Positions 18,464 through 29,795 of a stretch of 64,000 bases of DNA are shown here, in pieces; positions within the stretch are counted from its first letter, which is position 1, and each line of letters starts with the position of its first letter. Source of the stretch: an uncultured Burkholderiales bacterium (GTDB lineage: Bacteria > Pseudomonadota > Gammaproteobacteria > Burkholderiales > Burkholderiaceae). The notes under the pieces were generated by a model. The model was given only the letters and a program-made list of their open reading frames with translations, was not told the origin of the DNA and did no database searches. The stretch covers positions 1 to 64,000 of the forward strand of contig CAMLJY010000010.1 in the NCBI GenBank assembly GCA_946480465.1. The letters are read 5' to 3'. The translations under genes and the position numbers were made by a program.

Positions 18464-18489
18464 TCCTTCGCATTCGGAGGAACCGCCCC

Positions 18490-21078
<2,589 letters not shown>

Positions 21079-21114
21079 CGCGTATTTTGCGCATCAGCAT
21101 GATGGCCGGCTGCA

Positions 21115-23202
21115 TCAGAAGGCGTAGCCGGCTTGAACCGTGAAGGATCGGCCGGCCTGCGGAAGGTCGTTCGGCATCAGGCCGGGCGCGAGGTTGGGCT
21201 CGCGCACGTCGACGTCGAAGACGTTGCGCAGCACTGTGCTGAAGCGCCAGCCGCGCGCGACCGGCGCCGTGCCCAGCGCCAGGTCGACGGTGGTGTAGTC
21301 CGGCACCGGGGGCCGCACGTCGCCGGATACGCGGCGCCGGTCCGCCACGTGATTCAGCGCCGCATCCAGGCGCCAGCCGCTCGCCAAGCGCCAGTCGACG
21401 CGCAGGAAAGCATCGCGCCGCGGCACGTTGCCGACGTCGGCGCCAGTCGCGGGATCGGTCGCACGCGCCAGCGACAGGTGCCCGCTCAGCCGCAGCTGTC
21501 GCGTCACGTCCAATTGCGCCTCGATCTCGACGCCCCGCCCATGCTGCCGGCCCAGGTTGGTGTACGTGGTGCCAGGCGCCGGTGGTGGGTTCGGCACGGT
21601 GCGCACGATGTCGCGCATGCGGTAGCCGTAGACGCTCACATTGAAGCTCAGGCTCGGCGTGGCGCTCCAGTTCGACACCGCCTCGAAGGTGCGCGTGGTC
21701 TCCGGCTTCAGCGCGGGATTGCCGCGCGCGATCGGGTTGTTGGTCGAGTACAACTCGGAGAAGCTCGGCGCGCGGAAGGCCTCGCCGTACAGCAGCTTCA
21801 GCGTCCAGTCCACTGCCGCGTCCCACACCAGCGCCAGGCGCGGGTTGGTCGTGCCACCGACGTCGGAGTAGCGGTCGTGGCGCACGCCGGCGGTCAGCGT
21901 CCAGTCGGGGTGCAGCCGCCACTCGTCCTGCACGAAGGCGTAGTCGATGCGGCGGCGCTGCGGGTAGATGAACGGGTGCGGCGCCCGCGCCACTGCGCCA
22001 GCCGGAATCGGCACGCCGCTGGGCGAATAGCTGAAGTTGTTCGTGTCGCGGGCCAGGTACATGTGGATGTCGTCATGCCCCAGCCCCAGCCGCAGGCCGT
22101 GGCCGGCCCAGCCGGTGTAGGTGGCATGCGCCTGCAGGCGCAGCGCGCGCTCGGACACCTCCGGCGCGCCGACCATGCCCTCGGGAAAGTCGCCGGTGGG
22201 CAGGCGCGCACCGGGCGGAAAGATCTGCGCCGGCACGGGGTAGCGCTGGTGATAGTTCATCCAGGCGATGCTGGCGCCCGGCTGCCAGTGGTTCCGTGCC
22301 GCGGGTGACCAGGCCAGGTCGGTGACGAAGCGGTGGCTGGCGCCACGGCCCACCGGGTCCAGCGCCGAGCCCAGCCCGGCGTAGGTCCCCAGGTCGGTGC
22401 GGCCCTTGTAGATGCCACGCCAGCGCCAGTCGCCACCCGCCAGGTCCAGGCCCGCATCGGCCTCGTCGCCGCCGGCGCTGACGGGGCCCGGCGCACGGCT
22501 GGCCCGCGTGCCGAAGCCGCGGTCGTTGCGGGTTTGGGCGTCGGCCTCGATGGTGCGGCGGAAACCGTCGCTGCGGGCCAGCTTGGCGAAGGCCGCCCAG
22601 GCCAGTCCGCCTTCGGCGCCGGCGTGGCGCAGCCAGGCGGCGACGCTGCCGAAGGAGCCGGCGAGCAGGCCCGTCTGCAGCCCCGGCGACTCGCCGGCAC
22701 CGCGGGTGATGATGTTGACGACGCCCGAGAAGGCATCGGCCCCGTACAGAGCCGAGCCGGGGCCGCGGATGACCTCGATGCGGGCGATGTTCTCGACCGC
22801 CGGACCGCCGGACAGGTTGCCGCGGCCGCCGGTCAGCAGCACCGTGATCGGCACGCCGTTCTGCAGCACGAGCACCTGCGGCGTCTGCAGGCTGAAGACG
22901 CCGCGGATCACGTAGAGCCGGTTGCGCATGCTGGGCGCAACGTTCACGTGCAGCCCGGCGACGGTCTCGAGCACCTGGTCGAGGTCGGTCGCGCCCATGG
23001 CCGCGATGTCCTCGGCGGTGACCACGGTGGCCACCGCAGGCGCACGCCGCAGCGGCTGTCGCGCGCCGGTGGCGAGGCTGATCGTCGCATCGTCGCCGTA
23101 GGCCTGGGCGAGGCTGGCCTCCTCGTCGTGCACCGCGCCAGCCGCAGCGCCGGCTGCAGCCCAGGCTGCCACCACCGCCAGGCACCACCAGCGGATGTGC
23201 AT
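21115..23202 (-). CDS. TonB-dependent outer-membrane receptor
   Basis: 695 residues from ATG 23202, with GGGAAA about 10 bases before it; the longer frame to 23322 lacks a signal-like start. Signal peptide about 1-22 (MHIRWWCLAVVAAWAAAGAAAG). The plug domain runs about 50-165 (VVTAEDIAAMGATDLDQVLE, LYVIRGVFS, ARIEVIRGPGSALYGADAFSGVVNI), followed by a beta barrel ending in ...QAGYAF with the terminal Phe needed for Bam insertion. It imports an iron chelate, cobalamin or other large nutrient; the ligand cannot be assigned. No tonB, ABC transporter or riboswitch is adjacent. It is divergent from nadB. Confidence 0.92.
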   Translation of the reverse strand: MHIRWWCLAVVAAWAAAGAAAGAVHDEEASLAQAYGDDATISLATGARQPLRRAPAVATVVTAEDIAAMGATDLDQVLETVAGLHVNVAPSMRNRLYVIRGVFSLQTPQVLVLQNGVPITVLLTGGRGNLSGGPAVENIARIEVIRGPGSALYGADAFSGVVNIITRGAGESPGLQTGLLAGSFGSVAAWLRHAGAEGGLAWAAFAKLARSDGFRRTIEADAQTRNDRGFGTRASRAPGPVSAGGDEADAGLDLAGGDWRWRGIYKGRTDLGTYAGLGSALDPVGRGASHRFVTDLAWSPAARNHWQPGASIAWMNYHQRYPVPAQIFPPGARLPTGDFPEGMVGAPEVSERALRLQAHATYTGWAGHGLRLGLGHDDIHMYLARDTNNFSYSPSGVPIPAGAVARAPHPFIYPQRRRIDYAFVQDEWRLHPDWTLTAGVRHDRYSDVGGTTNPRLALVWDAAVDWTLKLLYGEAFRAPSFSELYSTNNPIARGNPALKPETTRTFEAVSNWSATPSLSFNVSVYGYRMRDIVRTVPNPPPAPGTTYTNLGRQHGRGVEIEAQLDVTRQLRLSGHLSLARATDPATGADVGNVPRRDAFLRVDWRLASGWRLDAALNHVADRRRVSGDVRPPVPDYTTVDLALGTAPVARGWRFSTVLRNVFDVDVREPNLAPGLMPNDLPQAGRSFTVQAGYAF

Positions 23203-23295
23203 GTTCGAGTTTCCCAACTGCTTTCCCAGCGACTGCTGGCGGGAGCATAGCTCGCGGCCCTCGCCGCGGGAGAAGCCGCGACGCGATGCGGCCCT

Positions 23296-23301
23296 TAGAA
23301 T
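23296..23301 (+). promoter_or_regulatory. -10 box just upstream of nadB
   Basis: TAGAAT ends 11 bases before the nadB ATG at 23313. If used, the transcript would start about 5 bases before the start codon and be practically leaderless. No strong -35 is seen. The same TAGAAT sequence precedes tRNA-Arg in this window. Confidence 0.35.
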
Positions 23302-23312
23302 CCGCCGCCTCG

Positions 23313-24935
23313 ATGGAGACACGCAATCACCCGGTGGTCATCGTCGGCATGGGCCTCGCCGGCCTCAGTGCCGCGCTGAAGCTGGCCGAGCACGGGCCGG
23401 TCACAGTCCTCGCCAAGCGCAGCCTCACCGAAGCGGCGACGCGCTGGGCGCAGGGCGGCATCGTCGGCGTGCTGGGCCGCGACGACAGCATCGCCGCCCA
23501 CGTGCGCGACACGCAGGAGGCGGGCGCCGGGCTGGTCGACGAGACCGCCGCGCGTTTCGTCTCCGAACACAGTGCCGAGGCCATCGAATGGCTGCTGGCC
23601 CAGGGCGTGGTGCTAACACCTGACGCCGATGGCCCGCTCGGCCTGCATCTGACGCGCGAGGGCGGCCACGGCGTGCGCCGCATTGCCCATGCGGCCGACG
23701 CCACCGGACAGGCCATCCACGACGCCCTGCTGGCGCGCGCGCGTGCCCACCCCAACATCACCCTGCGCGAGCACACGATGGCGGTGGACCTGATCACCAG
23801 CCGCCGCCTGAACCAGCGCGGCCCGGTACGCTGCCTGGGCGTGTACGCACTGGACGTGGGGCGGCGCGAGGTGCTGACGCTGCCCGCCGCCGCCGTGGTG
23901 CTGGCCACCGGCGGGGTCGGGCGGGTGTACCGCTACACCTCGAACCCGGACACGGCAACCGGCGATGGCGTCGCCATGGCCTGGCGTGCGGGCTGCCGGG
24001 TTGCGAACATGGAGTTCATCCAGTTCCACCCGACCTGCCTTTACCACCCGCAGGACCGCCGCTTCCTGATCACCGAGGCCCTGCGGGGCGAGGGGGGGCT
24101 GCTGCGCCTGCCGATCCCCGACGCCGCCGAGCCCTGGGGCCCGCGCTTCATGCCCGCGCACGACGAGCGCGCCGAACTGGCCCCGCGCGACATCGTCGCC
24201 CGCGCCATCGACTTCGAGATGAAGAAGCACGGCGTCGACCATGTGTGGCTGGACGCCACGCACCTGGGCGAAGCGGCGCTGAAGGCGCACTTCCCGACCA
24301 TCCATGCGCGCTGCCTGGCGCTCGGCATCGACATCGCGAAGCAGCCCATTCCCGTGGTGCCGGCGGCGCACTACAGCTGCGGCGGCGTGGTCAGCGACCT
24401 GCACGGCCGCAGCGACCTCGGCGGCCTCTACGTCGTCGGCGAGACCGGCTACACCGGCCTGCACGGGGCCAACCGCCTGGCCAGCAACTCGCTGCTCGAG
24501 TGCATCGTGCTCGGCCATGCCTGCGCGGCGGACATCCATGCGGCCGATGCCCAGCCCTTGCCCGCGCTGCCGGCCTGGGACGAAAGCCGTGTCGAGGATG
24601 CCGACGAGCAAGTGGTGATCGCGCACAACTGGGACGAACTGCGCCTCTTGATGTGGAACTACGTCGGCATCGTCCGCAGCCGCAAGCGGCTGGAGCGGGC
24701 GCTGCGCCGCATCGCGCTGCTGCAGGGCGAGATCCACGAGTACTACGCCAGTTTCCGCATCACGCCGGACCTGCTGGAGCTGCGCAATCTGGCCGATTGC
24801 GCCGAGCTGATCGTGCGCTCCGCGCTGGCCCGCCCAGAAAGCCGGGGCCTGCACCAGAGCCTGGATTACCCCGGGCCGCTGCCGGTCAGCTTTCCCACGG
24901 TGCTGCCTGGGCGGGCTGCGTCGTTCGAGGCGTAG
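23313..24935 (+). CDS. nadB: L-aspartate oxidase
   Basis: 540 residues from ATG 23313; an in-frame ATG at 23286 is upstream of the likely promoter. This FAD enzyme oxidises aspartate to iminoaspartate, the first step of de novo NAD synthesis. FAD-binding VVIVGMGLAGLSAALKLA is at the N-terminus; RWAQGGIVG, EFIQFHPT and HYSCGGVV of the fumarate reductase/aspartate oxidase family follow; the C-terminal helical domain has RSRKRLERAL. The partner genes nadA and nadC lie 4-6 kb downstream on the opposite strand. Confidence 0.96.
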   Translation: METRNHPVVIVGMGLAGLSAALKLAEHGPVTVLAKRSLTEAATRWAQGGIVGVLGRDDSIAAHVRDTQEAGAGLVDETAARFVSEHSAEAIEWLLAQGVVLTPDADGPLGLHLTREGGHGVRRIAHAADATGQAIHDALLARARAHPNITLREHTMAVDLITSRRLNQRGPVRCLGVYALDVGRREVLTLPAAAVVLATGGVGRVYRYTSNPDTATGDGVAMAWRAGCRVANMEFIQFHPTCLYHPQDRRFLITEALRGEGGLLRLPIPDAAEPWGPRFMPAHDERAELAPRDIVARAIDFEMKKHGVDHVWLDATHLGEAALKAHFPTIHARCLALGIDIAKQPIPVVPAAHYSCGGVVSDLHGRSDLGGLYVVGETGYTGLHGANRLASNSLLECIVLGHACAADIHAADAQPLPALPAWDESRVEDADEQVVIAHNWDELRLLMWNYVGIVRSRKRLERALRRIALLQGEIHEYYASFRITPDLLELRNLADCAELIVRSALARPESRGLHQSLDYPGPLPVSFPTVLPGRAASFEA

Positions 24936-24946
24936 CCTGAAGCAGG

Positions 24947-24969
24947 GCGGGCTCGTGACACGGGCCCGC
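24947..24969 (+). terminator. GC-rich hairpin after nadB
   Basis: A 9-bp stem (one G-T pair) with a 5-base loop lies 12 bases after the nadB stop. There is no T run, so termination is possible but not shown. The remainder of the gap to 25119 holds short GC repeats and no gene. Confidence 0.35.
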
Positions 24970-25119
24970 AGCGCCGAGCTATCCGGCCGCGGCCTGCGGA
25001 CCCCGGACCCCGGGCTGCGGGCTGCGGGCTGCTGACAAAGTCCCTCGTCCCACGCGCAACCTTTTGCGCGCGGCCCGGCACTCACGACGACCTTGGACTT
25101 TCACCTGCAGGGGAATGCA

Positions 25120-25818
25120 ATGACCTCTCGATTTCATTCATGGCTGCGCCGTCTGGCGCTGCTCGTTCTGGCGATGCCGCTCGGCAATGTCTGGGCGCTC
25201 GGCGCCACGTTCGACGGCGCCCGGGGGGTCCTGACCCTGCCCGACGTCAAGGTCGGCGACAGCACCTATGCCAACGTGCTGCTCGACGTGATCGACCCCG
25301 CCACGCTGACCTTCAGGCTGCGCGAGGCCACGCCGACACAGGCCGCGGGTTCGACGAACATCAGCTTCGATCCGGCCTCGGGCCTGCTGACGATCCCCGA
25401 GGTCAGCGTCAGCGGCGACACCTACAGCGCCACGCTCGTGCTCACCGACGCGGCCACCTACACCTTCGTGCTGAGCTCGGCCACCCGGATCGCGCAGGCC
25501 GCGCTGCTGTCGCAATTGCAGGCCGAGGTCTTCACGCCACGCTGCTCCTTCTGCCATACCGGTGGCGGCAATTCCTTGCCGGCGGCCTTGAACCTCACAG
25601 CCGGCAGTGCCTTCTCGAACCTCGTGAACGTCGACTCGCGCCAAAGGCCCGGCAGCGCGCGGGTCGTTCCTGGTGATGCGACCAACAGCTACCTGATCCG
25701 CAAGCTCGAGGGCACCGACATCGGCGGCTCGCGCATGCCGCTGGGCGGACCGTTCCTGGATGCGGCGACCCTGGCGCGCATCAAGTCGTGGATCGACAGC
25801 GGGGCGCCCAACAACTGA
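25120..25818 (+). CDS. Secreted protein with duplicated N-terminal motif and c-type haem-like domain
   Basis: 232 residues; AGGGGA 6 bases before ATG 25120 decides the start. Signal peptide about 1-27. Residues 29-70 and 81-122 are two copies of one pattern (FDxAxGxLTxPxVxVxxxxYxxxLxxxDxAxxTFxLxxAT). The C-terminus (about 135-232) has a single haem-binding C142-S-F-C-H146 and a likely distal Met M206 in SRMPLGG, with PGDATNSYLIRKLEG and RIKSWIDSGAP, resembling planctomycete-type cytochrome c domains. It is probably periplasmic or surface-exposed. Function unknown; electron transfer or haem attachment is inferred. It stands alone between nadB and the two-component genes. Confidence 0.7.
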   Translation: MTSRFHSWLRRLALLVLAMPLGNVWALGATFDGARGVLTLPDVKVGDSTYANVLLDVIDPATLTFRLREATPTQAAGSTNISFDPASGLLTIPEVSVSGDTYSATLVLTDAATYTFVLSSATRIAQAALLSQLQAEVFTPRCSFCHTGGGNSLPAALNLTAGSAFSNLVNVDSRQRPGSARVVPGDATNSYLIRKLEGTDIGGSRMPLGGPFLDAATLARIKSWIDSGAPNN

Positions 25819-25859
25819 TCAGGTGCCGGTCAGGCGCGCCGGTCCGCGCGCCCATCGCA

Positions 25860-27320
25860 TCAAGTTCTGGCGGCCGCCTCTGCCTGGTCCCTGGCGCTGT
25901 TGCTGGTGCGGCCCGGCTCGCTCCAGTGCAGCGCAAAGGCGCAACCACGACCGCCCAGGCCCGCATTGAGCGAGACCTCGCCGCCGAGCCGCGCCGCGGC
26001 TTCGCGCACGATGGCCAAGCCAAGGCCCGAGCCCGGCGCCTCCTGGTCGCGTCCGCGCCAGAAGCGCTCGAAGACCCGCTCGCGGTCGGCTTCGGCGATG
26101 CCCGGCCCGTCATCGGCCACCCGCAGCAGCCAACCGTCGCGGTCCTCGTGCAGTTCAACCACGACCTGGCCGCCATCGCGGCCATGCCGAACGGCGTTGT
26201 CGACGAGGTTCTGCAGCACGGACTGGAAGGCCGGCACGTCGATCTGCTGCCAGAGTTCGTCGGGTGCTTCGAGCGCCAGTTCGATGCCGCGGGCAAGCGC
26301 GCCCGGCGCGACACCTGAAATGACTTCGCGGGCGCACTGCGCCAGATCGATGAGCTCGATGCCGTAGCCGCGGCGCCGGTCCATGCGCGCCAGCTGCAGC
26401 AGTTGCTCCACCAGGTGCGAGGCGCGGGCGATGGCCCGGTCCATGCCGCGTTCGGCCTCGCGGCGTTCGCCGGCGCCGGCGGCCAGGCTCAAGGCATGGG
26501 CCTGCGCGGAAATGATGGCCATCGGTGTGCGCAGCTCGTGCGCAGCGTCCTGCACGAAGCCGCGCTCGCGCTCCACCATCACACGCAGCCGCTGCAGCAG
26601 GTTGTCGAGCGAATGGGTCAGCGGTATCAGCTCGGCGTGCGTCGGCACGAGACCCAGCGGGGACAGGTCGTCGTCGCTGCGCGCGGCCAGCCGCTCCGAC
26701 AACTTCCGCAGCGGCTGCAGCCCGCGCCACACCACCCAGGCGATCGGGAGCATGAGCGGAAGGACGAGCAGCATGTTGGGCAGCAGTTCCTCCGCCAGCC
26801 GCTGCAGCAGCCAGTTGCCCTCGTGCATCGGCTGTCCCAGGCGCAGCGACCAGCGCGGTGTGTCCACCGCCAACACGCGAAAGCTGCGGCCATCGATCAC
26901 GTGCACCGTCTGCATCCGAGCGTCGCCCGCCATGGGGGCGGTGTCGGCCGCGCCCAGCGGCAGGAAGACCGGCAATTGCGTCTGCCGGTCCCACACCTGC
27001 ACCAGCAGCGAGCCGGTCAGCCGTTCGGCATGGCGCATGCCGTTGAAGATGCGCTCGACTGTCAGGCCCACCGCCCGGGCTTCCTCCGGTGAACGCGCCT
27101 CGTTCAACGCCTGCAGCACCTGGGCGCCCACCATGCGAAAGCCGTAGCCCGCCTTCTCCGCACGGCGGTGCTGCTGGAATTCCGAAGCGATCAGCACGAC
27201 GTAGGCAAGCGCGAAGCAACCCAGCAGCGCCAGCGAAACGCGGCGCAGCAGCGTGCGCTGCCACAGGCTGGCAAAGAAGCTCCGGCGGCCGAGCTGGCGG
27301 AACCGGCGGACCATCATCAC
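25860..27320 (-). CDS. Sensor histidine kinase (QseC/PmrB-like)
   Basis: 486 residues. Membrane helices at about 27-47 and 181-199 bracket a periplasmic sensor region of about 130 residues. A HAMP-like linker (200-250) follows, then the HisKA domain with phospho-acceptor H261 in AAHELRTPMA, and the HATPase with NLVDNAVRHG, DDGPGIAE and GSGLGLAIV. It phosphorylates the response regulator encoded just upstream, with which its ATG overlaps (27317-27320). The signal is unknown; cations, cationic peptides or envelope stress are usual for this architecture. Confidence 0.92.
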   Translation of the reverse strand: MMMVRRFRQLGRRSFFASLWQRTLLRRVSLALLGCFALAYVVLIASEFQQHRRAEKAGYGFRMVGAQVLQALNEARSPEEARAVGLTVERIFNGMRHAERLTGSLLVQVWDRQTQLPVFLPLGAADTAPMAGDARMQTVHVIDGRSFRVLAVDTPRWSLRLGQPMHEGNWLLQRLAEELLPNMLLVLPLMLPIAWVVWRGLQPLRKLSERLAARSDDDLSPLGLVPTHAELIPLTHSLDNLLQRLRVMVERERGFVQDAAHELRTPMAIISAQAHALSLAAGAGERREAERGMDRAIARASHLVEQLLQLARMDRRRGYGIELIDLAQCAREVISGVAPGALARGIELALEAPDELWQQIDVPAFQSVLQNLVDNAVRHGRDGGQVVVELHEDRDGWLLRVADDGPGIAEADRERVFERFWRGRDQEAPGSGLGLAIVREAAARLGGEVSLNAGLGGRGCAFALHWSEPGRTSNSARDQAEAAART

Positions 27321-27973
27321 GCCTGCAGCATGTAGCCCACGCCGCGCACCGTGCGGATGCGCTCGCTGCCGATCTTGCGACGCAGGTTCGACAGGTGGAC
27401 GTCGAGCGTCGCGAAGTCAACCGGGTCGCCCAACGGCGCGATGCGGTGCGCCAAGCTGCCCTTCGGAACGACCGAGCCGGCGTCGGACGCCAGCTCCAGC
27501 AGGATGCTGAACTCGCGCGGCGACAGGCCGGCATCGGTGCCGTCGACCAGCACCCGGTGCCGGTGCGGTTCGATCTGCAGGCCGGCAACGCTCCACACCT
27601 CGTGCACCTGCTGGGCGCAGCGCCGCAGAACCGCCCGCATGCGCGAGACCAGTTCGGCGGTCGCAAAGGGCTTGACTATGTAGTCGTCGGCGCCGCCGTC
27701 GAGGCCTTGCAGCCGGTCTTCCAGCGCCGAATGCGCGGTGATGATGAGGATGGGCAGCCTCACGCCCTGGCGGCGCCACCGGCGCAGCAGGTCCAGGCCG
27801 GTGCCGTCCGGCAGCGACAGGTCCAGCAGCACGCAGGCCGCGGCGGCATCGTCGGGTGAGGTGGGGGCATCGGCCGCCCGGCGCAGCCACTGGCTGGTGA
27901 TGCCTTCGGACTTCAAAGCGGCCTGCAGCGCGCGGCCGAGGTCGAGGTCGTCCTCGATGAGCAGGATGTGCAT
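27317..27973 (-). CDS. OmpR family response regulator
   Basis: 218 residues. Receiver domain 1-118 with acidic pocket E7/D8/D9, phospho-acceptor D51 in LLDLSLPDGTG, and K101 in IVKPF; winged-helix DNA-binding domain 125-218 with LSPREFSILLELA and TVRGVGYML. It is the first gene of a kinase pair (4-base overlap) and divergent from the MipA/OmpV gene. A PmrA/QseB-like direct repeat in the shared 89-base gap is its probable binding site. Confidence 0.94.
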   Translation of the reverse strand: MHILLIEDDLDLGRALQAALKSEGITSQWLRRAADAPTSPDDAAAACVLLDLSLPDGTGLDLLRRWRRQGVRLPILIITAHSALEDRLQGLDGGADDYIVKPFATAELVSRMRAVLRRCAQQVHEVWSVAGLQIEPHRHRVLVDGTDAGLSPREFSILLELASDAGSVVPKGSLAHRIAPLGDPVDFATLDVHLSNLRRKIGSERIRTVRGVGYMLQA

Positions 27974-27998
27974 GGTTGCGGATTGTCGCCAGGGGGTC

Positions 27999-28015
27999 CT
28001 TTAGGTTTTCTGAAG
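27999..28015 (+). promoter_or_regulatory. PmrA/QseB-like box between regulator and MipA gene
   Basis: CTTTAG-GTTTT-CTGAAG: two hexamers with an 11-base period, close to the CTTAAG-N5-CTTAAG box of PmrA-type regulators. It lies in the divergent gap 48 bases before the MipA/OmpV start and 26 bases before the regulator gene, so it could control both. Confidence 0.45.
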
Positions 28016-28062
28016 GTCACGTTCGCAGACTGCGCGGCTTCATCACTCTGGATCCCCACTCC

Positions 28063-28914
28063 ATGCTTCTCCGCTTCTCCCCGATCCTGGCGTGCCTGGT
28101 GCTGACCTGCGGCGTGGCCGCCGCCTCGACCGACGCGACGCCGCCCGGCGCTGCCGCCGGCAACCCGCCTGCCGACGGCGCCGACCCGCCTCCGGGCTGG
28201 TCCGGACGCGTCGTCGCCGGCGCGGCAGCGGTGCCGGATTTCCAGGGCAGCCGCAGTTCGCGCAGCGGTGCCTTGGTCGGCCTGGACGCCGCCTACACCA
28301 CGGCGGCGGCAGGCACCTGGCACCTCGGCACGGCCGGCCTGGGCTGGTCGCACCGGCTGGGCGATGTGCGATTCGGAATCGGATTGGGCGGGGACCGGGG
28401 CCGCCGCGACGACGGCGGCCATGGTGGGCGACCGGAGGCAAAGCCCGGCCACGCGCGGCTGGCCGGCTTGGGGGACATTGACGGCACCCCGGTGGTCACG
28501 CTGTTCGCTGGTACTCGCCTGGGCGCGGTGCCGGTGCAGCTGAGCCTGGCCAAGGCCACGCGCAGCCACCGTGGCACGCAACTGAACCTGGCGCTGCCGC
28601 TGCGGTTCACGCTGAACGACGCGCTCACCCTGGGCGTGACGCCGGCGCTGACCTGGGCCGACAGCCGCTACACGCAGGCCTTTTTCGGCGTCAGCCCTGA
28701 GCAGGCCGCGCGGACCTCCTATCGCGCATTCGACGCGAGCGCCGGGCTCAAGAGCGCCAGCCTGGACCTCGCGGTGGACTACAAGCTCGGCGGCGGCTGG
28801 GGCCTGCATGCCGGCGCCTCGTTCAGCCGGCTGCTGGGCGACGCGGCGCGCAGTCCGGTGACCGAACGGCGGCGGCAGATCCGGTCGATGCTGGCGCTTT
28901 CGTATCAGTTCTGA
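28063..28914 (+). CDS. MipA/OmpV family outer-membrane protein
   Basis: 283 residues from ATG 28063. Signal peptide about 1-21 (MLLRFSPILACLVLTCGVAAA). Strand-rich barrel segments alternate with Gly/Ala, with family features VPDFQGSRSSRSGAL, YTQAFFGVSPEQAARTSYRAFDASAGLKSAS and the ending LALSYQF with terminal Phe. MipA is a scaffold for murein enzymes in E. coli, while many relatives are two-component-regulated barrel proteins of unclear function. The divergent regulator/kinase pair is the likely controller. Its 3' end overlaps the nadC 3' end by 10 bases. Confidence 0.85.
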   Translation: MLLRFSPILACLVLTCGVAAASTDATPPGAAAGNPPADGADPPPGWSGRVVAGAAAVPDFQGSRSSRSGALVGLDAAYTTAAAGTWHLGTAGLGWSHRLGDVRFGIGLGGDRGRRDDGGHGGRPEAKPGHARLAGLGDIDGTPVVTLFAGTRLGAVPVQLSLAKATRSHRGTQLNLALPLRFTLNDALTLGVTPALTWADSRYTQAFFGVSPEQAARTSYRAFDASAGLKSASLDLAVDYKLGGGWGLHAGASFSRLLGDAARSPVTERRRQIRSMLALSYQF

Positions 28915-29795
28915 GCCGGCGCCGGCCCGACCACCCGCATCGAGAAGTCCACTGCCTTGACGTCCTTGGTCAAGGCGCCGACCGAGATGCGGTCGACGCC
29001 CGTTTCGGCGATGGCGCGCAGCTGGTCCAGCGCCACGCCGCCGGACACCTCCAGCAGCGCCCGGCCGGCGGTGAGGGCCACGGCCTCGCGCATCAGCGGC
29101 AGCGTGAAGTTGTCGAGCAGGATGCTCTTGGCACCGGCGGCAAGGGCCTCGGCCAGCTGGGCCAGCGTCTCGACCTCCACCTGGATCTCCACGCCGCTCC
29201 CGAGCGCGAAGGCCGCCTCCAGCGCGGCCGTGACGCCACCCGCCGCCGCGATGTGGTTTTCCTTGATCAGGATGCCGTGCCACAGCGCCAGGCGCTGGTT
29301 GTGGCCGCCGCCCACCCGCACCGCGTACTTCTGCGCAAGACGCAGGCCGGGCAGCGTCTTGCGGGTGTCGAGCACCACGCAGCCGGCCGGATTGGGCGAG
29401 GCGCCGTCGATGGCACGGGCGTGGGCGCGGGCCTTGGTGGCCACTGCCGACAGCAGCTGCAGGAAGTTCAGCGCGCAGCGTTCGGCGGAGAGCAGGGCGC
29501 GGGCGTCGGCCTCGATCTCGACCACGGTGGCGTCCGGCGAGACGTCGGCGCCTTCGTCCAGCTGCCACGTCAATCGGGCGTTGGGATCCAGCGCCTTCAG
29601 GCAGCCGTCGAACCAGTCGCGGCCGCACAGCACGGCGGCCTCGCGGCAGACCACCCGGGCCCGCACGTGGCGGCCGGCGGGCACCAGCTGGGCGGTCCAG
29701 TCGCCGGTGCCGATGTCTTCGGCCAGGGCCTCGCGGATGTTGCGTGCGCGGGCGGATTCCAGCGTCTCGTTGTGTTCGGCGAACTTGATCATCAT
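28905..29795 (-). CDS. nadC: Nicotinate-nucleotide pyrophosphorylase (carboxylating)
   Basis: 296 residues. It converts quinolinate and PRPP to nicotinate mononucleotide. Conserved [26 protein letters not shown], the lysine in [21 protein letters not shown] and the C-terminal EVSGGV...ISVGALTKD are present. The start region ATGATG (29795-29790) overlaps the nadA stop, so translation is probably coupled to nadA. Confidence 0.96.
   Translation of the reverse strand: MMIKFAEHNETLESARARNIREALAEDIGTGDWTAQLVPAGRHVRARVVCREAAVLCGRDWFDGCLKALDPNARLTWQLDEGADVSPDATVVEIEADARALLSAERCALNFLQLLSAVATKARAHARAIDGASPNPAGCVVLDTRKTLPGLRLAQKYAVRVGGGHNQRLALWHGILIKENHIAAAGGVTAALEAAFALGSGVEIQVEVETLAQLAEALAAGAKSILLDNFTLPLMREAVALTAGRALLEVSGGVALDQLRAIAETGVDRISVGALTKDVKAVDFSMRVVGPAPAQN

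Noticed and set aside
23203..23312. Possible cobalamin riboswitch before the TonB receptor
   Set aside because: Only 110 bases separate it from nadB, and no B12-box or the expected helices are present.
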